Source of the DNA: Hydrangea macrophylla
Taxonomy: Eukaryota > Streptophyta > Magnoliopsida > Cornales > Hydrangeaceae
Length of the DNA: 64,000 bases
NCBI GenBank assembly: GCA_033977485.1
Contig: CM066984.1
Location: 114,941,251 to 115,005,250 of the forward strand
Direction: 5' to 3'
The notes beneath the pieces are model-generated. The model was given only the letters and a program-made list of their open reading frames with translations, made no database searches and had not been told where the DNA came from. Position numbers and translations under genes: made by a program. This document shows positions 44,015-56,219 of the stretch, piece by piece; within the stretch, counting starts at the first letter, position 1, and each line of letters begins with the position of its first letter.

Positions 44015-45517
44015 TGATGGAAAAACCGGTTTAAATTAATTTTTAAACGCGCAGCGGAAATAATCAAGTTATAAAACGTTTGGTATCCCAGGATCTACTA
44101 CTCGTCAATTCCATAGATGCGTACAAGAGAGGACAAGAGTTATATCTTAGTGTCTTGAACCCAATTCTGATTTTCTTCTCCTTGGTGATGCAGCAGCCTC
44201 CACTAGGTTGTCTTCACCCTTATGTCTCCTGCGGATGCTTCCCGGAGAGACTAGAGATGGTGGGATCTCTAATAGAGAGGAAGGCGAAGGTTTTGGGGCT
44301 CTAAAACAATTTCAGCAGCGTCTGGTTAATAAAAACGACGAACTTCTTTTCCAGAACGCAGCTGCCCTATTTATAGATTCCCAGAACCGACCTAATATTC
44401 AATCGATCGAAGTGACTTCGATCGATCAAACCTTCGATCGATCGAACCATTCTCGATCGATCGAACCTGCCATGACTTCAATCGATCGAACATGCTTCAA
44501 TCGATTGAAATTGTCTTGACAGCTTCCTCAAGTGTTTCTCCAAGTATCCTGACGGAGCTAAGAGTGGGACCTCCTAGGTTCTTTATTGTTGGCTCAGATC
44601 AGTCGATTAATTCCCATGACCAAACTCTTTGATCAGCAAATTTATCGACTAATCAGTTAACGTTTACTCCACTATAAAATGATAACTGAACTCCAACGCA
44701 AAAGAACATATCCGAAGCGATAACTAGACTTGTATGTTGTACTAATGTCCCTCTACCTTCAGCATTCGTAATCATATTCAGGTAGTCGGATAACTATTAC
44801 TGTCAACCTGAATCATGATTACTTCTTGTATTCCTTGAGTCCCATTCACCCCTCATGATTACCAAACATGTTGATAACTCTTATCAACAAGACTGCAGTA
44901 CTCAGTAATCGACTTGGTGACATTCTCAAGGGAATGCTTACTCTGAAACAGAGGGTAGATTCTATCTTGACAATATATGTTCCACACCCCTATGGACATG
45001 ACATACCCAAGATACCCAGGTGTTGATCTTCTATAGACCTCACTGATTGGTAAGTCAAAGCAGTCATATCCACAGTCTGTGTTCATATTCGTCTCAAGAT
45101 TGAGAACACGTACCTTATACAAGTTATGAGTTCCTATTGACTGTTGACTGCCTTGAGCGTCAATAGGAAACTCGGGTCCGTCAATGCACTATAAGCACTA
45201 GCATATCAACTAAGAGCTACACTCTAGTGATTGAGATTAATCACTCCATCTAATGGTAGTTAATTATGCTACAGTGTAGACCTGATGAGTTATCCAATCT
45301 CATCATCCACTGTGACATATTATAAGTATCAAAGAATAGTAATTCGTATCTCACTTGTATGCATCTCATACACACACGAATTACTTACTATGATACTTAA
45401 GGATTAACAATCATCTCATGAAATGAACATACATAATGAAATGTAAAGCCGATATCCATATATTAAAATGTCAATGTCTCATACATAAAGTAATGGTTTG
45501 AGGGCACAGACCCAACA
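44015..45517 (-). mobile_element. 3' LTR of the copia element
   Basis: On the - strand it starts TGTTGGGTCTGTGCCC and ends GGTTTTTCCATCA. It matches 53718-55200 throughout. It contains a cluster of TCGATCGATCGA palindromes at 44399-44515. Short + strand frames of 70-100 codons inside it are also present in the other LTR and have no known domain. Confidence 0.95.
44399..44515. repeat. Cluster of TTCGATCGATCGAAC palindromes in the LTR
   Basis: Five or six copies of ATCGATCGAA variants occur within 120 bp. One copy more than in the right LTR (54103-54195), where about 20 bp are deleted. Confidence 0.92.
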
Positions 45518-45533
45518 AACTCCCACTTGCACT
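45518..45533 (-). other. Polypurine tract of the copia element
   Basis: Read on the - strand, AGTGCAAGTGGGAGTT abuts the 3' LTR start TGTTGGG. The pol stop codon (45533-45535) lies directly at its edge. Confidence 0.85.
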
Positions 45534-46173
45534 CACAACCATACATGATTACATCTGAGACCTAGACTATCTAGATGACGATCAAAGACCTTCTGTGGCA
45601 AGGCCTTTGTAAATGGATCAGCAAGATTGTCAGCGGTGGCAATCTTGGTGACAGTCACATCTCCACGTTGAACAATATCTCGGATAAGATGATATTTTCG
45701 CTCTACGTGCATTCCTTTTCCGTGGTTCCTTGGCTCCTTGGACTGAGCCACTGCCCCACTATTATCACAATAAAGCGTAATAGGCAACAGCGATGCTGGT
45801 ACCACCTCGAGTTCCATAAGGAACTTCTTGAGCCAAACAGCTTCCTTTGCGGCTTCACAAGCAGCCACATACTCAGCTTCTGTAGTTGAGTCTGCAATGC
45901 ATTTCTGCTTAATGCTCCTCCAACTAACAGCACCACCTCCCAAGGTAAAGAGATGACCGGACGTCGACTTCCTCGAATCTTTATCTGACATAAAGTCTGA
46001 GTCAGTATATCCTACTGGAATTAACTCACTACCGCCGTACATAAGCATGTAATCTTTAGTTCTTCTCAAGTACTTAAGAATGTGCTTAACGGCTGTCCAG
46101 TGCTCTGGACCAGGATTCGATTGATATCTACTAACCATGCCAACGGCAAAGCAGATATCTGGTCTAGTGCATA
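45533..46173 (-). pseudogene. Copia pol C-terminus: RNase H, separated from the rest by a solo LTR
   Basis: It contains TRPDICFAVGMVSRYQ, YTDSDFMSDKDSRKSTSG, TTEAEYVAACEAAKEAVW, YCDNSGAVAQ and ADPFTKALPQ, all RNase H and C-terminal landmarks. The frame is in register with the upstream part (48665-52013): the combined coding length is divisible by three once the insertion and one target copy are removed. It stops with TGA at 45533-45535. It contains no internal stop. Confidence 0.93.
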
Positions 46174-48659
46174 TGTAACACCCGTACCCGGAAAATGGGT
46201 TAATTATTTGTGTTAATATGCATTAATTAGTAAAATTAGTGTATAAACGGATTAAGGGGAGGCTTGGACTCGCCCATGTAAAAAGTGTTCAGAGAGGGAT
46301 ACTAGTTGGAAAAGTCCCCAGTGAGGTGGGACAGGTATTGAAATGGAACCCAGCGAAGGGTAAAATGGTAATTTGCATTTTAAATGATTAAATGCATTTT
46401 ATGTGATTACATGAATATTTGTTTATATGCTTTCATATTACATGGTAATATGTGTTAGCATTAGTTTGGACACCCAAATAAGGGTATAAATGAAAAAGAT
46501 GTAAAATTAGTAGGTGCGATAGCAATTTCACAAAATATGTGAGACCCACGTTGGGACCCATACGGAACTTAGACAAACACTTATTAAATAATTGGGTAGT
46601 TAATGAAATGTTTGGGGGATTTCATAATAAGAATTTAAGAATTTTGGGGGTATAAACGAAAAGAAGGGCAAAACTTTTGGACACCTCACTTGCATGTGTG
46701 AGTATGTGTCATGTGAGGGAGAGAGTTTCTCATTTACAGCAGCAAAATCAAAAGAAAATTGAGGAGAGCTCGGAGAGAGAAACGGAGAAACCGTCACCGA
46801 CGTCGAATTCTCGCCGTTCCGTCGCCGCCGTTCGTCGGATTCGCGAACCGAAGCCGTTATCGGACTCGTGGAGGTGAGACGAACGTTCCTATACCCTTAA
46901 TTTATGTTTTAATTGTCGGATTTTTGGTAGATCGTACTTAACGGTGAGACGTCGTCTACCGAATTCTTGTAGGATTCTTGTTGGGGTAGAAATTGAGGTT
47001 CAATTTGGTGAAATTCAGCACTTCTCTAGCTTAATCTTGGGTAAAATCTGTGTATAAGGTGAGTTTTCTAGCCTAAAGATGATTGTGTTTAATATGTTCA
47101 AGGCTTTAAGTGATTTTAGAGATGTTAATTCATGTTTAGAAGTAATTATATTGTTGGGTTGTGAATTTTATATCAATTGCAAGAGAATTATGTGTTGATA
47201 CATGTATATGTGCTTATATGTTTATTTGGTAGTCAATGAGCACCGGGGAAATGGTTCATTGTTGGGAGTAATAAGGGTGGTGAAGAGGAAGAATCCGATA
47301 AATACGGAAGTCCAAGGAATAGAAGTGGCCACGGGACCAAGGGAGGTCTTCGGGTCTGAATGAACCATATAACCGGTGACTCGGCGACCCCGGTTGTGTT
47401 TTTATGTGTTAATAATAGCATTGCACGTATTAAACATACAATCATGTTTAGAATGCTCACTAAGCAAATTGCTTAAGAAAACCGTTTTCCTATTTCTGTT
47501 GTGGTACATAACAACCACCGCAGGTACGGAGCAATACCCGGAGAGAAAGTGACGTGCTCGGGATTGGGAAAGAGAATTAGAGCTTGTAAATATGTTTTTA
47601 AACTTGTGTTATATGTAACTAGTGGCTTGGGTTCCTTAACTTGTGATTTGAAGTCTTGACTTGTGAGTGGGAGAGATGGGAGAGATAAGGGAGATTTTGG
47701 GTTAGAGCATGTGAACTCTCTTCTAACTTGTAGAATGTTGTAAATATTGGTTTCTAAAATGGTTGGTTAGTTCTCAGCTTGCAATCGAGAGGTTTTGTCT
47801 TTCCAACTCGTTGTTTGGTGATTTTGGAGTGAAGTTGAAAACACTTATGCGAATTTCCATGTTTGGTTGTTTAAACGAAGGTTATTGTGTTGAGTCGATC
47901 CGACAAGTTTATATCATGTCATTAGTGTTGTGGACAAGTTTTGGTTGTGTGTATGATATTGGCTTAGCTTGAGTTCATTCCCAATCAATTCTATGATTTT
48001 TTAATGAAAATTGAGTTCCTAAGCTTTAAAGGTTGTTTTGATTCAAAGGAATTGAGTTCATGAGTGGATTTGATCCAATTCTAGTTGTAGATATGTGGTA
48101 CATGCTTGGTTTATGTTTAAAAGTGTTTGGAAATGTGTTTGGAGTTGTTTCCCAAAGTTTCATGAAGTTTGGAGATGGTTTGGATATGTTTGGACTTGAA
48201 AAAAACATGTTTTAACCAGCAAAAAAATGACTTCTGGTAAGTCGGATCGATCCCCCTTTTTGCCTTGGATCGATCCGGGCCTTTTTTGGAAGTCTCTGCC
48301 AGTTTTTGACAAATCGGATCGATCCGGGTTTAAAGGGCGGATCGATCCGCGTACAAATTTGGCAGCACGTCGCCTTTTACGGAAACGTGCATAACTTTTT
48401 CTAGAAAAATTGGATTCGCGCGCTGTTTTTTGCGTTGGAACCGGGACTCAAAAACCTATCTTTTGGTATAAAATTTGCTATACCTTATTAATTACCATTT
48501 TACCCTTGGGGGCTATTTTGTAACAATAGAGTTGTTTGATGTCGTTCAACACACGTGTTTCCTTGTAATTCGCATGTTTCTCTACAAATTAATGTATTTG
48601 GGCACTTGTAGCATTGTTACACGTGTCCTAATCCGCACGAGGTGGATTGGGGTGTGACA
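46174..48659 (+). mobile_element. Tekay-like solo LTR (2.5 kb) inserted in copia pol
   Basis: It starts TGTAACACCCGTACCCGG and ends GGATTGGGGTGTGACA, flanked by GCATA (46169-46173 and 48660-48664). The first about 60 bases and the last about 40 (GTTACACGTGTCCTA) resemble the chromovirus LTRs at 8523 and 20825, but the body has diverged and is about 600 bp longer. No internal region is left. A splice-donor-like AAGGTGAGTTTTCTAG lies near 47058. Repeats of CGGATCGATCCG lie at 48243-48350. Confidence 0.93.
48243..48350. repeat. CGGATCGATCCG palindromes in the solo LTR
   Basis: Four copies of (T/G)CGGATCGATCC within about 110 bp. A related cluster occurs at 56247-56405. Confidence 0.85.
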
Positions 48660-51600
48660 GCATAACATCGCATACATGAGACTTCCAACTGCAGAAGCAT
48701 ATGGAATTTCTGCCATGCGATTCCTCTCCTCCTGTGTTTTTGGACACTGGTCCTTGGAGAACGCTAAACCATGCCTGAAAGGTAACAAACCTTTCTTTGA
48801 ATTATCCATTGAAAACCTAGTTAGCATCTTATCGATATAACCAGCTTGAGATAATCCCATTATCTTTCGCTTGCGATCCCGAAAGAGCTTTATCCCAAGA
48901 ATATAGCTCGCCTCTCCTAGATCTTTCATATCGAAAGTACTAGCTAGCCAAACCTTGACTGTTGATAATGCCGCTACATCATTCCCAATGAGTAGAATAT
49001 CGTCAACGTAAAGCACAAGAAAGGCCACCACTTTTCCTTCACACTTCTTGTATACACAAGGTTCATCCAGATTCTGTATGAAACCAAACGACTTGACCGC
49101 TTGGTCAAATCGGATGTTCCAACTCCTGGATGCCTGCTTAAGCCCATAAATGGACTTTTGCAGCTTGCATACCAAGTTACCTTTCCGGCCAACTATGAAC
49201 CCTTCTGGTTGTTGCATGTAGATGTCCTCCTCAAGATTGCCATTTAAGAATGCAGTCTTGACGTCCATCTGCCAGATATCATAATCTAGGCATGCAGCAA
49301 TGGACAAGAGTATTCTAATGGACTTGAGCATGGCTACCGGCGAGAAGGTTTCCTCATAGTCAATGCCCTCCCTCTGAGTATAACCTTTCGCTACAAGCCT
49401 AGCCTTAAAGGTCTCAACCTTTCCATCAGATCCTCTTTTCCTCTTGTAGACCCACTTACAACCAATGGGTTTAATATTGGCTGGAAGTTCTACAAGATCC
49501 CAGACCTGATTAGAATCCATAGATTCTAATTCAGCCTTCATAGCTTTAACCCAATGTTCTGAATCAACATCAGTCATTGCCTCTTCATATGTGGGAGGAT
49601 CAGATTCAGATTCTATGGAGACAGCTTCAAAAACTTCTCCTAAGAACATATATCTATCAGGCTGGCTAATAATCCTCCCACTACGACGAGGTACCGGTGC
49701 AGAAATGGGTGAAGAAGTGGTATTTTCTTGATTTACATCGTTATCAACTGCGGGTTGGACTGAGGGCTCTCCTTCTATTTCTCTCAGATCTATCCTTCCC
49801 TTAGGTTTATGGTTCATGATATAATCATCCTCTAAGAAAACAGCATTTGTACTAACAAACACTTTCTGTTCTCTTGGATCATAAAAATACCATCCATAAG
49901 TACCCTTTGGATACCCTACAAAATAACATACTTCTGATCTAGAATCCAATTTGCTCATCTTTCCTTTCAGCACATGTGCCGGACACCCCCATATCCGGAG
50001 ATGTTGCAAAGAAGGCTTACGCCCAATCCACATCTCCCGTGGTGTCCTGGGAACATATTTTCTTGGCACTAGATTTAGTATGTATGCAGCGGTTTCCAAA
50101 GCATAACCCCAAAGGAATAATGGCAATTCTGAATAACTCATCATTGACCTAGTCATGTCTAAAAGAGTCCGGTTCCTTCTCTCCGCTACACCATTCTGCT
50201 GAGGCATGCCAGGTGCAGTCAACTGTGACAGAATCCCATTCTGTACGAGGTGATCAATAAACTCATTAGAGAGGTACTCGCCACCTCGATCAGATCGAAT
50301 GGCTTTGATATGTGAGCCCAATTGCTTCTCCACTTCAGCCCTAAACTCTTTGAACTTTTCAAAGGCTTCAGACTTGTGCTGCATTAGGTACACATATCCA
50401 TACCTAGAGTGGCCATCAGTAAATGTTATAAAATACTCATAACCACCCCTTGCTCTAATATTTATTGGTCCACACACATCAGTATGAACTAATTCCAACA
50501 ATGCATTGGTTCTATTGCCCTTTGCGGGAAAGGGCCTTTTTGTCATCTTACCCTCTAAACAAGACTCACAGACTTCCATTGGTTCAAGAACCAAATCGCC
50601 TAAGACCCCTTCTTTGACTAGTCTGCCAATCCTATTTAGATTGATATGGCCAAGCCTCATATGCCAAAGCCTTGTTGGATTAGTGGAAGGTTCTTTTCTT
50701 ATAGATGGTATAGTTACCATTGAGTTATTAAGTTCCAAGCAAGAATCTTTAGAAATATTGGGAGTGATCACATACAAACCATTTGATTTAACACCAGAAC
50801 ATATAAAAGAACTATTTCTTTTAATAACAACTTCAGTTCCAAAATGAAAAGAATAACCATTATTCGATAAATTAGAAACTGAAATTAAATTACGTCTCAT
50901 TGAAGGGACGCAAAGTACATCTGATAAAATCAAAACTTTATTGTCTAGAAATTCTAAAACTACGACTCCTATAGCAATCGCAGAAACGGTTGCGCTAGAA
51001 CCTAAAGTAAGTACGATTTCCCCATCACTACACCTCCTGGTTGATCTGAACCCCTGCAATGAATTACAGATATGGTTAGTCGCACCAGAATCACTGCACC
51101 AAGTGTTTGAAGTATCCGTAATAAAACTTACTTCAATCACATATGATTCAATCATACCTTGAACTCTTGTAGCTAAGAATTCTGGACAGTTCTTCTTCCA
51201 GTGGCCCTTCTCACCGCATTGGAAACACTTTCCTTTGCCTTGGCCACCCACCTTCCCTTTGCCCTTACCTTTTCCCTTAGATTTTGCAATCTTAGGGACC
51301 GGTCCAACACTTGGACCACCAGTGCCAGCCTTCTTCTTCCCTTTCTTTCCTCTCGGTGTAGATCGGGAAGAGGAAGCGCTTTTCTTAACGTTCAAGACGT
51401 TGACCCCAGGTTTGATCACCCCTTCCGCTGCCAAAAGAGAACTCATCAATTCGCTCATTGAAAAATTCATTTGATTCATATTATAGTTAAGTTTAAATTG
51501 AGCGAATGAAGGCGACAGCGAATTGAGGATCATATCAACTTGGGTCTGTGCATCGATGTTGGCACCTAGGGTCTCCAGCTCGTTTAAATAACCAATCATT

Positions 51601-52013
51601 TTTAAAACATGTTCCTTGACTGGAGTCCCTTCCGACATCTTTGCACTCATTATCTTTTGCATGGCTACCTGTCTGGCAGGCCTGCCATGCTCCCCAAACA
51701 TCTTTTTCAGGGATGTGATAATGTCACTGGCAGAATCATTCGATTGGAATTGGTGTTGCAACACACCAGCCATTGAGGCCAGAATATAGCAACGAGCCAT
51801 TCCATTCGACTTCTTCCATTTGTCGAACTCGCGTCTGGCAGCTGCTGAAGCATTTGCCACGGGTTCTTCGGGGCATGGGGTGGTGAGGACATATATGTGA
51901 TCCTCCGCAGTTAACACGATGTCAAGGTTACGTTTCCATTCAGTGTAGTTATTTCCAGTTAACTTGTTTTGAGTGAGTATGGTGGCAAGTGGACTAAAAG
52001 CAGATCCAGACAT
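48660..52013 (-). pseudogene. Copia gag-protease-integrase-reverse transcriptase (open frame, cut at its 3' end)
   Basis: Starting at the ATG at 52013-52011, one frame runs about 1116 codons without a stop. Gag of the UBN2 type spans residues 1-250, with a Lys/Gly-rich tail. The CCHC knuckle CFQCGEKGHWKKNC is at 263-276. The protease DSGA is at 308-311. Integrase has H451, H456, C482, C485 and catalytic D512, D575 and E611. Reverse transcriptase has Asp917 (QMDVKTAFLNG) and YVDD at 1002-1005. The frame then reads into the inserted LTR and ends falsely at 48582. With the insertion removed the polyprotein would be about 1329 residues and uninterrupted, so the copia element was intact or nearly so when the solo LTR's parent landed. 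Confidence 0.95.
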
Positions 52014-53249
52014 TATGATTACTGAAAATCAAACAAACAAAATAAATATGGATATCAGAATTAGACAGTTTAAAATAAAAGAATCCTTAAAAACTCTTAT
52101 TTTAAAACAAAGTCGCCGGAATATCGAAACAAAAGAATAAAGCCTCCGTGTGGTGGTCGATTTTCAATTTTTTGATTAATCAAGACTTGTCCGCTATGCA
52201 ACTCTTGCAAAACAAGTTATGACTCCCGAACCCTTTTGATCTCTAAGTTTCTGAATAATGCCCCGTGTGGGATCCCTTATCCATAGCTTAGCTAGTGTGT
52301 ACCATTAACTAAGATCCAATCACAACCGTCTCAAGTAGCGCCTCCGTGTGGTGGTCACCCTCTAACACGTCTGATTGATCCTATCAAGAGAAGTTCACAT
52401 CTAGTAACCAATAAGTAATGCACCCTCCGTATGGAATGATCACCCCTGGCGAGGTGACACAGAATGCACGACTCATCTTACAGTGAACCGTTAATGGAAG
52501 ATCGTGGGTGTCAAAATAAGACCCTCTCCCACTAGATTTGGTAAATTAAGGATTTTGCTTTTAAAGGAAAAATTTGTTTTTACACACTACCCATAAACAT
52601 CCAATGGTTACTAATGTGTTGAAAACGGTTTTTGAATTTTATTTTAGAAAACTTGTTTTAAGTGCATGCAACAATGTATTATACGCCAATCACAAACCAA
52701 GCACATAAAACAAAAAACTAAAATGAAATATAGGCATTCAAACAATGCCTCTATCTCCCATGGCTCTATCTCCATAGAACCACCTCTTGGTTTGATCGCC
52801 TCCGACTCCATCTTCATGGATAACGGCTCCTTGCTCCATCTTCATGGAATTTATAATTCTATTACATTGGTCCTATGCTTCTTTCGAAGCTTACAATTTA
52901 TCTAGAAAACAGAAATTGCAACAACAAAAATTAAAAAGGCTAGGGAAACCGGTGCGACTTTCCTTTTCGTAGGATTGAAGTCGCAACGCCCTTTACACAT
53001 GCCTTAAAACCAAACCAATAATAAATTACAACATGCACCAATCTCAAACCATTTAAATACAAAATTTAAAAGTCTTGGTGCCATAGGAGATAGTGACTAA
53101 ACTAGCTGCAAAAGGATTAGTAGTACACGCATCCACACATACATAACATATATATGTAATATTGGAATACTTAATTGAATCACACAGTATATAAACTCTT
53201 TACATACTGAATTAGAACTTAAAACAACATCTTACTTCTCTGTCACAGT

Positions 53250-53550
53250 TCGATCGATCGAAGACCGTTCGATCGCTCGAACCTTCGATCGATTGAACAC
53301 TGTTCAATCGATTGAACATTCTATTTCACAGAATGATTTAAAAAATTACAGAATACTTTAAAATTAAAGCTTTTCATTTCAAAACACTTTAAAACTGTGA
53401 AACAGAGAACCTGACAAAGAATTTGCCTCGATCGATCTAACTTTATTCGATCGATCGAATACCAGAAGGTTTCGATCGATCGAAATCTGTTCAATCGCTC
53501 GAGTACAGAGGATGTTCGATCGATCGAAACATGTTCGATCGATCGAACCC
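53250..53550. repeat. TCGATCGATCGAA palindromes in the copia leader
   Basis: At least ten copies of TTCGATCGATCGAA and close variants (TTCAATCGATTGAAC, CGATCGCTCGA). The same motif cluster lies in both LTRs. Confidence 0.9.
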
Positions 53551-53701
53551 GCCTTGCATCCCATGCAATCACAGATTTGTATTCTGTTGCGATAACACTG
53601 CAGAAACAAATCTGTGAGAATGCCGTTTCGAAAACAGTTCTAAAATCAACATGCAAATCAAAACAAGTGTTCCAAAATGCATCTATAGATCCAAACAAGC
53701 G

Positions 53702-53716
53702 TGGCTCTGATACCAA
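53702..53716 (-). other. Primer binding site of the copia element (tRNA-iMet)
   Basis: On the - strand, TTGGTATCAGAGCCAC follows the 5' LTR end CCATCA by one or two bases and matches the 3' end of initiator tRNA-Met. Confidence 0.92.
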
Positions 53717-53717
53717 T

Positions 53718-55200
53718 TGATGGAAAAACCGGTTTAAATTAATTTTTAAACGCGCAGCGGAAATAATCAAGTTATAAAACGTTTGGTATCCCAGGATCTA
53801 CTACTCGTCAATTCCATAGATGCGTACAAGAGAGGACAAGAGTTATACCTTAGTGTCTTGAACCCAATTCTGATTTTCTTCTCCTTGGTGATGCAGCAGC
53901 GTCCACTAGGTTGTCTTCACCCTTATGTCTCCTGCGGATGCTTCCCGGAGAGACTAGAGATGGTAGGATCTCTAATAGAGAGGAAGGCGAAGGTTTTGGG
54001 GCTCTAAAACAATTTCAGCAGTGTCTGGTTAATAAAAACGACGAACTTCTTTTCCAGAACGCAGCTGCCCTATTTATAGATTCCCAGAACCGACCTAATA
54101 TTCAATCGATCGAAGTGACTTCGATCGATCGAACCTTCGATCGATCGAACCATTCTCGATCGATCGAACCTGCCATGACTTCAATCGATCGAAATTGTCT
54201 TGACAGCTTCCTCAAGTGTTTCTCCAAGTATCCTGACGGAGCTAAGAGTGGGACCTCCTAGGTTCTTTATTGTTGGCTCAGATCAGTCGATTAATTCCCA
54301 TGACCAAACTCTTTGATCAGCAAATTTATCGACTAATCAGTTAACGTTTACTCCATTATAAAACGATAACTGAACTCCAACGCAAAAGAACATATCCGAA
54401 GCGATAACTAGACTTGTATGTTGTACTAATGTCCCTCTACCTTCAGCATTCGTAATCATATTCAGGTAGTCGGATAACTATTACTGTCAACCTGAATCAT
54501 GATTACTTCTTGTATTCCTTGAGTCCCATTCACCTCTCATGATTACCAAACATGTTGATAACTCTTATCAACAAGACTGCAGTACTCAGTAATCGACTTG
54601 GTGACATTCTCAAGGGAATGCTTACTCTGAAACAGAGGGTAGATTCTATCTTAACAATATATGTTCACACCCCTATGGACATGACATACCCAAGATACCC
54701 AGGTGTTGATCTTCTATAGACCTCACTGATTGGTAAGTCAAAGCAGTCATATCCACAGTCTGTGTTCATATTTGTCTCAAGATTAAGAACACGTGCCTTA
54801 TACAAGTTATGAGTTCCAATTGACTGTTGACAGCCTTGAGCGTCAATAGGAAACTCAGGTCCGTCAATGCACTATAAGCACTAGCATATCAACTAAGAGC
54901 TACACTCTAGTGATTGAGATTAATCACTCCATCCAATGGTAGTTAATTATGCTACAGTGTAGACCTGATGAGGTATCCAATCTCATCATCCACTGCGACA
55001 TATTATAAGTATCAAAGAATAGTAATTCGTATCTCACTTGTATGCATCTCATACACACACGAATTACTTACTATGATACTTAAGGATTAACAATCATCTC
55101 ATGAAATGAACATACATAATGAAATGTAAAGCCGATATCCATATATTAAAATGTCAATGTCTCATACATAAAGTAATGGTTTGAGGGCACAGACCCAACA
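53718..55200 (-). mobile_element. 5' LTR of the copia element
   Basis: 1483 bp, nearly identical to 44015-45517. It differs by scattered substitutions and by lacking one TCGATCGA-containing block of about 20 bp. The flank to the right starts GAGACCATT. Confidence 0.95.
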
Positions 55201-55366
55201 GAGACCATTGAAGAAAATTTGCATCTAGATTTATATGTCATCACCATCGCCAGAAAATTGCGAGCTCTGACGACCACCACGCAAGATGACAACCACCATT
55301 CATGATCCTCGCACACCCCATTGGCATGATGAGGTTACTACAGAATTTCCATGTAACATATCCTAA

Positions 55367-55930
55367 GTCAAATTTGACTTGAGATGAGTAAAATTTTACT
55401 TAACTTTGATTTGTCATAAATGAAATTTCACCTAATTCTTTTAGTGGGGAGAAGTGTTCAGGTTCAGAAGAGGTTGTGTAAAATTCTTAGTGAAAAAAAT
55501 ACAATATTGAATGTAATTTCAGTTCAAAATTATCTTATGTCAAATTTGACTTTAATATGAGTAAAATTTTACTTAACTTTAATTTGTCATAAGTGAAATT
55601 TCACTTAACTTTCTCAGTTAAATTTTACTTAATTATTTTAGTTGGGGGGGGGGGGGGGAAGTGTTCAGGTTCAGAAGTGATTGTGTAAATTTTCTTAGTG
55701 AAAAAATACAGTATTGAATGTAATTTCAGTTCAGAATTATCCTAAGTCAAATTTGACTTAAGATGAGTAAAATTTTCCTTAATTTTGATTTGTCACAAGT
55801 GAAATTTCACTTAACTTTCTCAAAGAAATTTCATTTAATTCTTTTAGTGGGGGGAAGTGTTCAGGTTCAGAAGAGGTAGTGTAAATATTCTTAGTGAAAA
55901 AATACAGTATTGAATGTGATTTCTGTTCAA
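55367..55930. repeat. Three tandem units of about 170-210 bp
   Basis: GTCAAATTTGACTT starts units at 55367, 55539 and 55746. Each continues with GAGTAAAATTTTACTTAA, GTGAAATTTCACTTAA, a G-rich GTGGGGAGAAGTGTTCAGG and TACAGTATTGAATGTAATTTC. The inverted motifs AAATTTGACTT and AAATTTCACTT give each unit hairpin potential. A poly-G expansion (55644-55658) lies in unit 2. Confidence 0.9.
55644..55658 (+). repeat. Poly-G run of 15 bases
   Basis: It occupies the position where the other units have GTGGGGAG or GTGGGGGG, so it is an expansion of the unit's own G tract. Confidence 0.85.
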
Positions 55931-56219
55931 AATTATCCTATGTCGAAATATGATAAATTGGCCACTGATTATCTCCAGTTTAACAACCAAAAATTGATAA
56001 ATCGGTCACTGATTCGTGTCCAATATTGCATTATTGACTTCTTGATTGTACTCTATTCGAACGCGAATTATCACAAAATCCGGGAGATTTATTGGATAAA
56101 TTGTACTTGTGTTAATCCCATTTGTTATACTCTTTTTACTAATAAGAAGCTCTTTCTGGTAGGTTTTGTGAATTTGTTTGAAGTGGAACCAAGCCCTTGT
56201 GACATTCATGTCATAAAAA

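Larger units (their letters stand above)
52014..53717 (-). other. Copia leader between 5' LTR and gag
   Basis: About 1.7 kb with no domain-bearing frame. It holds a second palindrome cluster (53250-53550) and three copies of a CCTCCGTGTGGTGGTC-type block (52144, 52340 and a weaker one near 52424). Confidence 0.75.
44015..55200 (-). mobile_element. Ty1/copia LTR retrotransposon (Angela/BARE-like)
   Basis: On the - strand the order is 5' LTR (55200-53718), PBS, a leader of about 1.7 kb, one long gag-pol frame starting at 52013, polypurine tract and 3' LTR (45517-44015). Integrase precedes reverse transcriptase, the copia order. The two LTRs are nearly alike over 1.5 kb, with a few substitutions and a deletion of about 20 bp in the right copy. 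A gypsy solo LTR (46174-48659) is inserted in pol. No matching 5-bp flanks are found (GAGAC on the right; PBS-like sequence on the left). The clade call rests on RNase H motifs such as VSRYQSNPG and ADPFTKALPQ. Confidence 0.95.

Noticed and set aside
44080..44519. Frames of 74 and 103 codons on the + strand, nearly repeated at 53783-54261
   Set aside because: They are antisense to the copia LTR and occur in both LTR copies; no domain.
48582..48659. Last 26 codons of the long - strand copia frame
   Set aside because: They read into the inserted solo LTR; the true pol continues at 46173.
53321..53770. 149-codon frame on the - strand in the copia leader
   Set aside because: It translates the TCGATCGA palindrome tract; gag starts later at 52013.
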